A stretch of DNA of 64,000 nucleotides, taken from Extibacter muris (GTDB taxonomy: Bacteria; Bacillota; Clostridia; Lachnospirales; Lachnospiraceae). This document shows, piece by piece, positions 16,944 to 26,479 of the stretch (position 1 is the first letter of the stretch; each line of letters starts with the position of its first letter). The DNA lies in contig NZ_SMMX01000002.1 in assembly GCF_004345005.1 (NCBI RefSeq), forward strand, positions 299,124-363,123, in the 5' to 3' direction. Under the pieces are notes generated by a model, which was not told where the DNA came from, ran no database searches, and saw only the letters and a list, made by a program, of their open reading frames with translations. Made by a program: the position numbers and the translations under genes.

Positions 16944-18497
16944 GTGCCGATAGGAATAGTAATTGCTGTAGCCGTGGTGCTTGTTATAGTAACAGCGGCA
17001 GTCAGTCATTTTGTTACGGTCTCCAATCTGAAGAAGAATGCAGAATCTAAGATTGGGAATGCGGAAAGCAAGGCCAGAGAAATTATTGACGATGCGGTGA
17101 AGACAGCCGAGGCCAAGAAAAAGGAGTCTCTCTTGGAAATTAAGGAAGAGTCTATCAAGAATAAGAACGAGCTTGAAAAAGAGACAAAAGAACGCAGGGC
17201 AGAATTGCAGCGTTACGAGAAAAGAGTCCTTTCCAAAGAAGAGGCACTGGATAAGAAGTCAGAGGCTATCGAGAGGCGTGAGTCAGGGTTTGCAGCAAAA
17301 GAAGAACAGCTTAAGCAGCGCGAAACGAAAGTGGAAGAGCTGAGTAAGCAGCGAGTACAGGAACTAGAAAGAATCTCAGGACTTACCTCCGAACAAGCAA
17401 AAGAATATTTGTTAAAAACTGTTGAAGAAGATGTTAAACATGATACCGCTAAGATGATTAAAGAATTGGAGACGCAGGCGAAGGAAGAGGCGGACAAGAA
17501 GGCGAAGGAATATGTTGTCACCGCCATCCAGAGATGCGCCGCAGATCATGTGGCGGAAACTACAATTTCGGTTGTACAGCTTCCAAGTGATGAAATGAAA
17601 GGGAGGATCATCGGAAGGGAAGGACGTAATATCCGCACCCTCGAAACGCTTACAGGCGTAGAGCTTATTATCGATGACACCCCGGAAGCCGTCGTCTTGT
17701 CAGGCTTCGATCCAATCAGGAGAGAGGTCGCAAGGATAGCGCTTGAGAAGCTGATTGTTGACGGACGTATTCATCCGGCAAGAATTGAGGAGATGGTAGA
17801 GAAAGCGCAGAAAGAAGTAGAGACGATGATTCGTGAAGAAGGAGAGGCGGCAGCTCTTGAAGTAGGCGTACATGGAATTCATCCTGAGCTCATCAGGCTT
17901 TTAGGACGGATGAAATTCAGAACGAGCTATGGGCAGAATGCACTCAAGCATTCTATCGAAGTTGCGCAGCTGTCAGGTCTTCTGGCGGGAGAAATCGGCC
18001 TTGACGTCAGAGTGGCGAAAAGGGCAGGTCTTCTGCACGATGTAGGAAAATCTATTGATCATGATGTGGAAGGCTCACATATTCAGATTGGAGTGGATCT
18101 CTGTAGGAAATACAAGGAATCTGCGACGGTCATCAATGCGGTAGAGGCTCATCACGGCGATGTAGAACCGGAAACTTTAATTGCATGTGTGGTACAGGCA
18201 GCAGATACGATATCTGCGGCACGGCCAGGTGCAAGAAGAGAAACAATTGAAACATATACAAACAGGTTAAAACAATTAGAAGATATCACCAATCAGTTTA
18301 AAGGTGTTGAGAAATCTTTTGCAATTCAAGCGGGTAGAGAGATTCGTGTAATGGTAGTTCCAGAGCAGGTATCTGATGCAGACATGGTATTGATGGCCAG
18401 AGATATAGCAAAGCAGATAGAGTATGAGCTAGAATATCCTGGGCAGATTAAAGTCAATGTAATCCGTGAGTCACGTGTTACCGACTATGCCAAGTAG
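16944..18497 (+). CDS. rny: ribonuclease Y
   Basis: The 517-residue RNase Y is the membrane-bound endonuclease that starts mRNA turnover in many Firmicutes. It has an N-terminal membrane helix (residues about 3-24), a long charged coiled coil to about residue 190, a KH domain ([13 protein letters not shown]) and an HD domain ([15 protein letters not shown]). The start is GTG behind a strong AAGGAGG. It stands downstream of recX with its own short upstream gap and is followed by a terminator. Confidence 0.98.
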   Translation: MPIGIVIAVAVVLVIVTAAVSHFVTVSNLKKNAESKIGNAESKAREIIDDAVKTAEAKKKESLLEIKEESIKNKNELEKETKERRAELQRYEKRVLSKEEALDKKSEAIERRESGFAAKEEQLKQRETKVEELSKQRVQELERISGLTSEQAKEYLLKTVEEDVKHDTAKMIKELETQAKEEADKKAKEYVVTAIQRCAADHVAETTISVVQLPSDEMKGRIIGREGRNIRTLETLTGVELIIDDTPEAVVLSGFDPIRREVARIALEKLIVDGRIHPARIEEMVEKAQKEVETMIREEGEAAALEVGVHGIHPELIRLLGRMKFRTSYGQNALKHSIEVAQLSGLLAGEIGLDVRVAKRAGLLHDVGKSIDHDVEGSHIQIGVDLCRKYKESATVINAVEAHHGDVEPETLIACVVQAADTISAARPGARRETIETYTNRLKQLEDITNQFKGVEKSFAIQAGREIRVMVVPEQVSDADMVLMARDIAKQIEYELEYPGQIKVNVIRESRVTDYAK

Positions 18498-18512
18498 AAG
18501 ATAAATGTTGAA

Positions 18513-18554
18513 GGGAGCTGTCGCGCTGAGCAATCAGCGGGGCAGCTCTTTTTT
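18513..18554 (+). terminator. rny terminator
   Basis: A long imperfect stem (GAGCTGTCGCGCTGA with TCAGCGGGGCAGCTC, loop GCAA) is followed by six Ts directly after rny. Confidence 0.85.
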
Positions 18555-18567
18555 GTATACCTATACA

Positions 18568-18846
18568 ATAAAACCACCTGCTATGCGGGTGGTTCCCCAA
18601 CTGGCTTTAGCCCTAGATAAAAAAACCTCCCGAGTTATAATAAGTGTGGGTCCTAAACCGCACCAAAATAACTAAGGAGGTATCCAAATGTATAAGAATA
18701 CTTTATCACACACCTCTTGTAAGGACTAAGCCAGAGAATAAGGTGCGGTTTGGGCTTTTATTCTCGAAGGGCCTTTGAGGCCCAAGCCGGCAATAGTCCC
18801 TTACAGGGACAGAACAAACCAACAGCTAAGCTGGTGGTAGTGATTA
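18568..18846 (+). mobile_element. IS200/IS605-like remnant (MITE-like, transposase nearly all lost)
   Basis: A hairpin at 18574-18592 (CCACCTGCTATGCGGGTGG) and a similar one at 18819-18837 (CCAACAGCTAAGCTGGTGG) resemble the subterminal hairpins of IS200-type elements. Between them, an AAGGAGG site and ATG at 18688 begin MYKNTLSHTS, which matches the first residues of IS200 TnpA (M-x-K-N-x-L-x-H-T), then run into a stop after 13 residues. The rest of the transposase is absent. An inner inverted repeat (CCTAAACCGCACC and GGTGCGGTTTGG) flanks the stub. I infer an internally deleted element that would need a TnpA supplied in trans. Confidence 0.65.
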
Positions 18847-18859
18847 TACCCTCGTGCAT

Positions 18860-18991
18860 CTACTTTTCGGCCGGTGCATATGCAATCAATACGATGTCTT
18901 CTTCTGTCTGCTGTTTCAGCTTTTCCTGCAGTTCGTTGATTTCTTTTATACAGCCAGACGAGATATGGGCAATTTCATATTCCTGTTCCAT
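18860..18991 (-). CDS. 43-residue hypothetical protein
   Basis: An ATG behind a strong CCGGAGGTGATTACC site opens a short frame encoding MEQEYEIAHISSGCIKEI, then a Gln/Lys-rich helix and a hydrophobic end (DIVLIAYAPAEK). The clear ribosome site and amphipathic helix support a real small protein. No known family is recognised. It lies just downstream of a broken sensor-kinase gene and could have been the last gene of that operon. Confidence 0.5.
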   Translation of the reverse strand: MEQEYEIAHISSGCIKEINELQEKLKQQTEEDIVLIAYAPAEK

Positions 18992-19032
18992 GGTAATCAC
19001 CTCCGGGGTTAGTATTGGCAGATCATTAAAAA

Positions 19033-19810
19033 TTAAACGCTGTGCCAAAATATCACGCACGCTTCTCCTGAACTGGAATTTTCAATCTCGGCGGAGCCTC
19101 CAAGCTGTTCTGCAAGCTGCTTTACGATATAAAGTCCAAGTCCGGAATCGCAGATCCTATAACATACCCGTTCTTTTCCAAGCGATACATCCATCGTAAT
19201 CCTGCCGCCTCTGGGTGTAAACTGCAGGCTGTTGGATATGATATTGACGATGATACGTGACAGCTTTTCCACATCCCAGGTCGTGGGCCAGAGCCACCGT
19301 CATCGTGACGCGTTCCTGTTCCATATGCCATTGGGCGGACAACGAGCTATTCAGTTCCTCTTTCATATCAGAAAATGCGCTGCAGAGCCTGCCCAGCTCA
19401 TTATCTGAATGATAGTCGATTTCAAAGTCAAGGTTCTTCTCCCGTATGTTCTTAGCGGCGTCGGTTAGAAGCCGCAGCGGGTAATTGATTTTCTCAGCCT
19501 GTATTCTGGAAAACAGAAATGTAAAGCCGATAATATATATAAATTGCGAAAACAGAGCAAGACCAATAATGACAGCGGCCAGACGTCCCCTGTCATTGGC
19601 GTAGGTCATCTTGATCTGATAGGAGAGAAGCACGGCTCCCTCGATGTTCCCGCCGGCTTCTGTGATAGGGACGGTATGGATATAATATCCGTTTCGGAAG
19701 ATGGTTGCATTCAGGTAGCTGTCAAATAAATGTTGCTTACGGCCTGTTGGCTCCCATATCTTTTTGATAAACTTTTTGTTTCCAGAATGAAATCTTTCAT
19801 GTCTGAACAT
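19033..19810 (-). pseudogene. sensor histidine kinase wrecked by internal deletions
   Basis: The 5' part (from ATG 19810 behind AGAGAAAGG) encodes a short extracytoplasmic piece, a membrane helix, a HAMP domain (RLLTDAAKNIREKNLDFEID) and the start of the H-box (MTVALAHDL). At about 19276 the sequence jumps, out of frame, to DVEKLSRIIVNIISNSLQFTP, the N-box of the ATPase domain, so most of the dimerisation helix is gone. A second, in-frame jump joins DSG to LGLYIVKQLAEQLGG, removing the F-box and ATP lid. No response regulator gene lies beside it. The kinase cannot be functional. Confidence 0.8.
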
Positions 19811-19910
19811 CCTTTCTCTTATAAGCTGAATTCTGTTGCTTGAGGAATACTAGCACAAAAGAATAACATTTCTATAACGTTTTGGACAATCAGTGTTAAA
19901 AAAGTAACGT

Positions 19911-19939
19911 TTGACATTCTATACTGTAATAATTGTAAT
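19911..19939 (+). promoter_or_regulatory. promoter of the oxidative pentose phosphate operon
   Basis: TTGACA at 19911-19916 and TGTAAT at 19934-19939 are 17 bases apart, upstream of the lactonase gene. Confidence 0.65.
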
Positions 19940-19994
19940 TACAGTATGTGGCGGCATAATCGTTGAAATATCAGTTGAAAGCATGGAGGCTGCG

Positions 19995-21065
19995 ATGGAA
20001 AAAGAATACAGGGAATTACGAAATGAAATACAAGCGGAGGAGACAGCAGACATCTGGAGAGAAGCATATATCGGAACCTACGCATCTGAAAAGAGCAAAG
20101 GGGTATATCGGTTTTCGGTCAACATCGATAACGGATGTATGACACAACCGGAACTGCTTTACGAAGCACACAATGCAAAATGGGTATCCCTGGCAGGAGA
20201 TATGCTTGCGTTTCCTACGGAGCGGCAAGACAGGGCCGGAACATGCTTTGTCAGCCTCACAGATCATAGGGCAAGTCTTGTGGGAGAGATACTGGAAGAA
20301 AAAGATACGCCATGTTTCATCCTGCAGGAGGGAGCCTTCGCATATACGGCCAACTACCACGATGGCACGGTTATGATATACCATATGGGAAAGGAAGGGC
20401 CTGAAGCTGCAGGCAGGATTGAAAATGGAGCGGAGGCAGGCTGCCATCAGATTATATTACATGGGCCATATGTGATGGTTCCCTGCCTGACGCAGCATCG
20501 CATCCGGATGTTTGACCGGACAGATGGTTTCCGCTCCTGCGGCGCTGTCCGGTTCCCGGATGGGAGCGGGCCGAGGCACGGAGTATTCAACGCGTCACAT
20601 ACGCTGCTGTATGTGGTGAGCGAATGGAGCAATGAGCTGTTCATATTTGAAGTGCAGGAGGATACGTTTCTATTGCGCCAACAGTTATCGATACTTCCCG
20701 AAGAAACGGGAAGCGGGAGAAAGAAGCAGGTTGCGTCTGCCGCGGCAGTCCGCCTTACGGTAGATGAACGGTTTTTATATATATCCATTCGGGGGCAAGA
20801 TCTTCTGGCCGTGGTGGATGTCGGCGGGAGCAGCGCGGCAGTACTGGAACATGTGCCATGTGGCGGAGAGCATCCAAGGGATTTTGTCCTGACGGAAGAT
20901 GAAAGGTTTCTGCTCGTTGCAAACCGTTTTTCGGGAGAGGTATTCAGTTTGGAAAGAGACAGGATGAGCGGCAGGATTCTTGGAATCCGAAGCCGTATCA
21001 GCATGCCGGAGGGAGTTTCTCTGGCGATAAGGCAAGGCAGTGGATCGATGAAGGAGGTAATATGA
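19995..21065 (+). CDS. lactonase-family 6-phosphogluconolactonase (beta-propeller)
   Basis: The protein (356 residues from ATG 19995) resembles the YkgB/YbhE-type lactonases, seven-bladed beta-propellers that hydrolyse 6-phosphogluconolactone. Repeated propeller strands are visible, such as AYIGTYASEKSKGVYRFSV at the start, GSGPRHGVFNASHTLLYVV in the middle and GEHPRDFVLTEDERFLLVAN near the end. Its position before gnd and zwf supports the assignment strongly, since it fills the missing middle step. I chose 19995 because GGAGG sits five bases upstream. The stop overlaps the gnd start (ATATGATG). Divergence from model sequences is considerable. Confidence 0.82.
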   Translation: MEKEYRELRNEIQAEETADIWREAYIGTYASEKSKGVYRFSVNIDNGCMTQPELLYEAHNAKWVSLAGDMLAFPTERQDRAGTCFVSLTDHRASLVGEILEEKDTPCFILQEGAFAYTANYHDGTVMIYHMGKEGPEAAGRIENGAEAGCHQIILHGPYVMVPCLTQHRIRMFDRTDGFRSCGAVRFPDGSGPRHGVFNASHTLLYVVSEWSNELFIFEVQEDTFLLRQQLSILPEETGSGRKKQVASAAAVRLTVDERFLYISIRGQDLLAVVDVGGSSAAVLEHVPCGGEHPRDFVLTEDERFLLVANRFSGEVFSLERDRMSGRILGIRSRISMPEGVSLAIRQGSGSMKEVI

Positions 21066-22480
21066 TGCAGAAAACGGAGATTGGGGTCATCGGCCTGGCG
21101 GTTATGGGAAGAAGCATTGCCCTTAACATGGCGGACCATGGATTTAAAGTAGGCGGATATAACAGGAGCGGCAAAGTGACAGACGAGATGGTCAAGGAGT
21201 ACCCGCATGAGAACTTTGTACCTTTTTATGATATGAAGTCGCTCGTCGCGTCCCAGGAGCGTCCGAGACGGTTCCTGATCATGGTGAAGGCAGGAAATCC
21301 GGTCGATATGGTAATCGAACAGCTTGCTTCGCTGCTGGATGAAGGAGATATGATACTGGACGGAGGCAACTCATATTTTGAGGATACGAGGAGGAGGGAG
21401 AAAAGCCTGAAGGCGCAAGGCATCTATTACTTTGGCACCGGCGTATCTGGAGGAGAGCACGGTGCGCGCTTCGGCCCGTCCATCATGCCGGGAGGGGATG
21501 AATCCGCCTACAGGCACATCGCCCCTGTACTGGAGGCGATCGCGGCCAAGGCAAAGGGAGAACCGTGCTGTGCATATATGGGTCCTGACGGTGCCGGACA
21601 TTATGTTAAGATGGTCCACAACGGAATAGAATATGCGGATATGCAGCTCATAGCAGAGGCATACCTGCTGCTGAAATACGCCGGCGGCTATACGAACGAG
21701 GAACTTGCGGATATCTTTGAAGCCTGGAACGAAGGGGAGCTGAAGAGCTATCTGATTGAGATAACTGCCAGGATATTACGGGAGGCAGACGATTACGCCC
21801 AGGGAGAGCTGCTGGATCATATACTTGACAGCGCCGGGCAGAAGGGCACCGGCCGGTGGACCAGCCTGGAGTCGCTTAGGCAGGGGGTGAACGTATCCAT
21901 GATTACGGCAGCCTGCAACGCGAGGATCATGTCCAACAGGATAGAAGAGAGAAAGGCAGCGCAATCGCTGATCAACGGTTCTCCGAACAGGCCTGCTGTG
22001 GATAAAGGGGCATTTGCCGATAAGGTTAGAAAGGGACTCTATACGGCAAAAATCGTCGCATATGCCCAGGGGTTTGATCTGCTCAGGCATGCCTCTGCAG
22101 AATATGGCTGGGATCTCAACTACGGCAGGATAGCCGCCATATTCCGCGCGGGGTGCATTATACAGGCCCAGTTCCTCGATGAGATAACAAAAGCATTTGA
22201 CAAGGATTCGGAACTTTCAAATCTGATGCTGGATTCTTATTTTCTGGAAGGTATCAACCAGGGGAAGGAAAGCCTTCAGAATATACTGTGCCTTGGCATC
22301 CAGAACGGGATTCCGCTGCCGGCTATGAGCCAGGCGGAAGCTTATATCGATGCATCCAGAGGTATGCCGGTGGGGGCGAATCTCATACAGGCACAGAGGG
22401 ACTGCTTCGGAGCCCACACATACGAAAGGACAGACCGGGAAGGCATTTTCCATCATGACTGGGGGCAGGACAATGAATAA
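21062..22480 (+). CDS. gnd: 6-phosphogluconate dehydrogenase, decarboxylating
   Basis: The 472-residue enzyme oxidises 6-phosphogluconate to ribulose 5-phosphate and CO2, making NADPH. It has the N-terminal dinucleotide fold (IGLAVMGRSIALNMADHG), the GTGVSGGEHGARFGPSIMPGG substrate loop, and the catalytic KMVHNGIEYADMQ signature. The C-terminal helical domain ends in HDWGQDNE. It overlaps the lactonase stop by four bases and zwf by eight, so all three genes are translationally linked. Confidence 0.97.
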   Translation: MMQKTEIGVIGLAVMGRSIALNMADHGFKVGGYNRSGKVTDEMVKEYPHENFVPFYDMKSLVASQERPRRFLIMVKAGNPVDMVIEQLASLLDEGDMILDGGNSYFEDTRRREKSLKAQGIYYFGTGVSGGEHGARFGPSIMPGGDESAYRHIAPVLEAIAAKAKGEPCCAYMGPDGAGHYVKMVHNGIEYADMQLIAEAYLLLKYAGGYTNEELADIFEAWNEGELKSYLIEITARILREADDYAQGELLDHILDSAGQKGTGRWTSLESLRQGVNVSMITAACNARIMSNRIEERKAAQSLINGSPNRPAVDKGAFADKVRKGLYTAKIVAYAQGFDLLRHASAEYGWDLNYGRIAAIFRAGCIIQAQFLDEITKAFDKDSELSNLMLDSYFLEGINQGKESLQNILCLGIQNGIPLPAMSQAEAYIDASRGMPVGANLIQAQRDCFGAHTYERTDREGIFHHDWGQDNE

Positions 22481-23864
22481 GGAACAGACATTTACCATAT
22501 TCGGCGGTACCGGGGATCTGACGTTCCGCAAGCTGATTCCGGCGTTTTATAATATGGCGGCCGCAGATAACGAGCAGCTCAACGGGCAGATCGTCATTAT
22601 CGGAAGAAGAGACTATACGAGCGAGGCGTACCGGAAGCTGGCGGGAGAATGGGTTGAGAAGTTTGCCCGGCTTTCGTACAGGGAAGAGTTCTACAAAGAA
22701 CTGGCAGAGCGTATCGTCTATTACCGTATGGACTTTACGGATGAAGAGGAATATAAAGGGCTGGACGAGTTCTACAGAGCATCAGGTGCCGGCGGCCATA
22801 TCTTTTATTTTGCAGTTGCGCCCCGCTTCTTCGGTACTATCGTAAAAGGGCTGCAGAAGGTTGAAGGGGCAGGCAGCGGCAAGGTGGTGATCGAGAAGCC
22901 GTTCGGCGAGAATCTTGAGGCGGCGGAAGAACTGAATATCATGATGGAAGCATTTTTCCAGCCGGACCACATATACAGGATAGACCACTATCTTGGAAAG
23001 GAAATGGTCAGGAATATCCAGACGATCCGGTTTGCCAACCCTATCTTCAGCAATATATGGGATGCAGAGCACATCGAATGTGTCCAGATATCCGCGCTTG
23101 AGGAGGTGGGCGTCGAGACGCGGGGCGGGTATTATGACCACAGCGGCGCGTTGAAAGATATGATGCAGAACCACTTGTTCCAGATAATCACGATAGTTGC
23201 AATGGAGCGTCCTCAGGGCCCCGGGGTAGAAGAGATGCATCAGGAGCAGATGAAAGTGCTGGAAACACTTGCTATGCCGGATGATGCTGCCGGGAGCGCG
23301 GTGCTCGGGCAGTACGTGGGATACCGGAGCGAGCAGGCGGTAGCTCCCCATTCTGCTACCGAGACATATGCGGCGCTGCGTCTCTTCGTGGAGAATGACA
23401 GGTGGAGGGGGATGCCGTTCTATATCCGGACGGGCAAGAAGCTTATGAAGCGGGAGATGCAGGTGGCGATCGTATTCAAAAGCTCTGTACCGGGCGTGCC
23501 GCAGAATATCCTGAATATCAAGATCCAGCCGACGGAAGGCGTATATCTGCAGTTCAATATAAAGAGGCCGGGTGAGCTGGATGAGATTATCCAGGCGAAG
23601 ATGGACTTCTGCCAGAGCTGTTCCTATATCAACCAGATGAATACGCCGGAAGCGTATGAAAGACTGCTCGGTGCATGCATCCGTGGGGAGCGGTCCTGGT
23701 TTTCCCAGTGGGACCAGGTGGAGACGAGCTGGAAATATGTAGACGCATTGCGGGAACGGTATGTAAGCCAGCGCCTTCCTGTATATGCTTACGAACCCGG
23801 CGATACAGGACCGGCCGAAGCAGATCTGATGCTGGAGCGTTATGGCCATACCTGGTTCGATTGA
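22473..23864 (+). CDS. zwf: glucose-6-phosphate 1-dehydrogenase
   Basis: The 463-residue enzyme oxidises glucose 6-phosphate to the 6-phosphogluconolactone used by the first gene of this operon. The NADP-binding motif IFGGTGDLTFRKLIPA is at the start and the active-site signature RIDHYLGKE is in the middle; VIEKPFGENL is the conserved EKPxG motif. ATG 22473 is preferred, with GGGGG at suitable distance and the protein opening MNKEQTFTIFGG; ATG 22455 is an alternative. It overlaps the gnd stop. Confidence 0.97.
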   Translation: MNKEQTFTIFGGTGDLTFRKLIPAFYNMAAADNEQLNGQIVIIGRRDYTSEAYRKLAGEWVEKFARLSYREEFYKELAERIVYYRMDFTDEEEYKGLDEFYRASGAGGHIFYFAVAPRFFGTIVKGLQKVEGAGSGKVVIEKPFGENLEAAEELNIMMEAFFQPDHIYRIDHYLGKEMVRNIQTIRFANPIFSNIWDAEHIECVQISALEEVGVETRGGYYDHSGALKDMMQNHLFQIITIVAMERPQGPGVEEMHQEQMKVLETLAMPDDAAGSAVLGQYVGYRSEQAVAPHSATETYAALRLFVENDRWRGMPFYIRTGKKLMKREMQVAIVFKSSVPGVPQNILNIKIQPTEGVYLQFNIKRPGELDEIIQAKMDFCQSCSYINQMNTPEAYERLLGACIRGERSWFSQWDQVETSWKYVDALRERYVSQRLPVYAYEPGDTGPAEADLMLERYGHTWFD

Positions 23865-23989
23865 CCGTGTGGTAAGTACATGGAACATGCAGATAATGCA
23901 GGATTGAAACGATGAAATTGCAAAAAAAGTGTTTGCAAATTGGAAATATGCTATTGTAAAGGATAAAAAGAATATTATAAAAATTAATC

Positions 23990-24018
23990 TTGCAAATCGG
24001 TGCGTCTTATACTATAAT
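23990..24018 (+). promoter_or_regulatory. promoter of the aminotransferase gene
   Basis: TTGCAA at 23990-23995 and a perfect TATAAT at 24013-24018 are 17 bases apart, about 50 bases before the aminotransferase start. Confidence 0.75.
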
Positions 24019-24069
24019 GACTTACTAGAACGTTAAATAAAATATGAAAAAGATAGGATGGATGGAACA

Positions 24070-25266
24070 ATGGCGTTGACATTATCAGAAAAGGCGGCTA
24101 GGGTTAAGCCGTCATCAACACTTGCAATTACTGCGAAAGCGAAAGCGATGAAGGCAGAAGGTATTGATGTAGTAGGATTTGGAGCTGGGGAACCGGATTT
24201 TAATACACCGGATAATATTAATGAGGCTGCGGTTGATGCCATCCGGTCTGGATTCACAAAGTATACCCCCGCGTCCGGCACAGAGGAGCTGAAAAAAGCG
24301 GTGAGCAGGAAATTCCGCGATTTTAACGGGCTTGATTATGCAGCGAACCAGATTGTCGTGAGCAATGGGGGAAAGCACTCGCTTACGAACATCTTCCAGG
24401 CAATCACGAATCCGGGGGACGAGGTAATCATTCCGGCGCCCTACTGGCTGACATATCCGGAGATTGTCAAGCTGTGTGACAGCATCCCCGTCGTCATCTA
24501 CGGCACGAAAGAGTCGGGGTATAAGGTGACGGCAAAGCAGATCGAAGGCGCGATTACGAACAAGACGAAGGCGCTCATATTGAATACTCCGAACAACCCG
24601 ACCGGCATGGTATATTCGGAGGAGGAGCTGCGTGCCATCGCTGACGTGGTGGTGAGGAATGATATTTATGTCGTTGCAGATGAGATGTATGAGAACCTTA
24701 TCTACGGGGAAAAGAAGCATGTGAGCATCGCCTCTCTCGGTGAGGAGATCTACAAGAGGACGATTACATGCAGTGGCCTGTCCAAGAGCTATTCCATGAC
24801 GGGGTGGAGGATTGGCTATACCGGTTCCAGCGTTGAGATTGCTAAACTGATGGGAAGCATCCAGAGCCATCAGACCTCCAACCCGAACTCTATCGCCCAG
24901 AAAGCGGCGCTGGAAGCGCTGGAAGGCCCTCAGGACGCAGTGGATGCCATGCGCGAGGAATTTGATGCCAGAAGAAAATATATGTATGGACGTATCCAGA
25001 ATATGCCTCTGCTGGACTGCCTGGAGCCGGAGGGTGCATTCTATACGTTCGTGGACTTTACGAATGTTCTGGAGAAGTCTTACAAAGGCGTACGTATCGG
25101 AACAGCGTCCCGTGCCGCAGAGATCCTCATCGAAGATTACCGTGTGGCGGTCGTTCCGTGCCAGGATTTTGGATTTGACAATTTCGTGCGCCTGTCCTAT
25201 GCTATATCTATGGAAGGCATAGAGAAGGGGCTCAACCGGATTGAGGAATTCGTATCTTCTCTATAG
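24070..25266 (+). CDS. PLP-dependent aminotransferase, aspartate aminotransferase class I
   Basis: The 398-residue fold-type I aminotransferase resembles the Bacillus-type aspartate aminotransferase (subgroup Ib). It has the VGFGAGEPDFNTPDNI entry segment, the LNTPNNPTGMVYS motif, and the Schiff-base Lys in SGLSKSYSMTGWRIGY. It transfers the amino group between aspartate and 2-oxoglutarate or related acids. ATG 24070 gives the family-typical MALTLSEKAARVKPS start; ATG 24058 is in frame. It has its own promoter and is followed 32 bases later by a NUDIX gene. Confidence 0.93.
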   Translation: MALTLSEKAARVKPSSTLAITAKAKAMKAEGIDVVGFGAGEPDFNTPDNINEAAVDAIRSGFTKYTPASGTEELKKAVSRKFRDFNGLDYAANQIVVSNGGKHSLTNIFQAITNPGDEVIIPAPYWLTYPEIVKLCDSIPVVIYGTKESGYKVTAKQIEGAITNKTKALILNTPNNPTGMVYSEEELRAIADVVVRNDIYVVADEMYENLIYGEKKHVSIASLGEEIYKRTITCSGLSKSYSMTGWRIGYTGSSVEIAKLMGSIQSHQTSNPNSIAQKAALEALEGPQDAVDAMREEFDARRKYMYGRIQNMPLLDCLEPEGAFYTFVDFTNVLEKSYKGVRIGTASRAAEILIEDYRVAVVPCQDFGFDNFVRLSYAISMEGIEKGLNRIEEFVSSL

Positions 25267-25298
25267 GCTGCAGAGAAAGAGAAGAGGCAGGCAGAACA

Positions 25299-25838
25299 AT
25301 GAGCGGAGAAGTCAGAAGAAAGAAGAGAGAACTTGTGTATCAGGGAGCTATCCTGCAGGTGTACCAGGATACGATGGAATTTGCCAACGGTAACAGCGCC
25401 AGGTGGGATTATATCCATCATGTGGGAGCGGCTGCCGTCGTGCCTGTACTGGAAGACGGCAGGATACTTTTGGTACGGCAGTACAGAAATGCCCTCGAGC
25501 GGGATACGCTGGAGATACCGGCGGGGAAGCTGGACGCGGCAGGGGAGCCCGGAATCGAGTGCAGCAGAAGAGAGCTGGAGGAAGAGACCGGCTACCGTGC
25601 GGGAAAGCTTGACTGGCTCATTACGATACGCCCTACGGTTGCCTACTGTGACGAGCGGATAGAAATTTTCGTGGCGAGAGACCTGACCGCATCAAGACAG
25701 AACCTGGATGAGAATGAGTATGTGGATGTCAGTCCATATGAGCTCAGCGTGCTGAAAGAGATGATATTTGACGGAAGGATAGAAGATTCCAAAACAGTGG
25801 CGGCGCTGCTGGCATATGAGTCCAGATACCTCCGGTGA
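25299..25838 (+). CDS. NUDIX hydrolase, ADP-ribose pyrophosphatase type
   Basis: The 179-residue enzyme carries a complete NUDIX box (GKLDAAGEPGIECSRRELEEETGY) and the upstream VRQYRNALERDTLEIPAG segment typical of ADP-ribose pyrophosphatases (NudF). It would cleave ADP-ribose to AMP and ribose 5-phosphate. A possible ribosome site is upstream of the ATG. In clostridia this gene often precedes a SpoIIM-like gene, as it does here. Confidence 0.92.
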   Translation: MSGEVRRKKRELVYQGAILQVYQDTMEFANGNSARWDYIHHVGAAAVVPVLEDGRILLVRQYRNALERDTLEIPAGKLDAAGEPGIECSRRELEEETGYRAGKLDWLITIRPTVAYCDERIEIFVARDLTASRQNLDENEYVDVSPYELSVLKEMIFDGRIEDSKTVAALLAYESRYLR

Positions 25839-25939
25839 CGGATGTGCGATCATACGACTGAGGCCAGCCACGCATAAAATAAGAATATATCGCAAGACCC
25901 GGCATATAATGAAGTATCTTGACAAGAGGAGGAGTATTT

Positions 25940-26479
25940 GTGAGGATACGGGAAAACAAGAAGTATTTTGTTTTATTTTGTATGCTGGGTTTTTTGATTG
26001 GAATCTTGTATGCTAACATTGTGTCGAAGGATTACATAACAAGCATGGGAATCTTCAACGATTTCTTTTTGAACCAGTATGCCGAGACGGATATAGGTAT
26101 GGCAGAATATGCCTGGTATATCGTACGGATACGGATGATGCCGGTCATCCTGCTCTTTGCACTGGGATGTACGAGGATCAGAAAAGGGGCCGTCGTGGCT
26201 TTCCTGCTTTGGACAGGCTTTTCCTGCGGTATGATAATGACGTCCGCAATCATGAAGATGGGAATCAAGGGGATCGTATTGTGCCTGCTTGCTATGACGC
26301 CGCAGTTTGCATTTTACATAGCCGGATACGTCGTGCTGCTCTGGCACTTGTTTTCTTATCCGGAATCTAAGTGGAACCTTACAAAGACGGTATGTTTCCT
26401 GCTTCTGCTTGCACTTGGCATTGTCCTGGAATGTTATGTCAATCCTGTGCTGATGAAGATGTTCCTGAAGACTTTGTGA
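25940..26479 (+). CDS. SpoIIM-like integral membrane protein
   Basis: The 179-residue protein has five or six hydrophobic segments and the general pattern of the SpoIIM family (stage II sporulation protein M), with a central SAIMKMGIKGIVLCLLAMTPQ segment like the family's conserved Gly-Leu-Lys-Gly/Pro-Gln stretch. SpoIIM helps engulfment in the SpoIIDMP complex. GTG 25940 is preferred, with GAGGAG upstream; an earlier in-frame ATG lacks one. The TGA stop is the start of a long repeat whose first 22 bases recur in inverted form at the stop of the convergent SpoVB-like gene. Confidence 0.75.
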   Translation: MRIRENKKYFVLFCMLGFLIGILYANIVSKDYITSMGIFNDFFLNQYAETDIGMAEYAWYIVRIRMMPVILLFALGCTRIRKGAVVAFLLWTGFSCGMIMTSAIMKMGIKGIVLCLLAMTPQFAFYIAGYVVLLWHLFSYPESKWNLTKTVCFLLLLALGIVLECYVNPVLMKMFLKTL

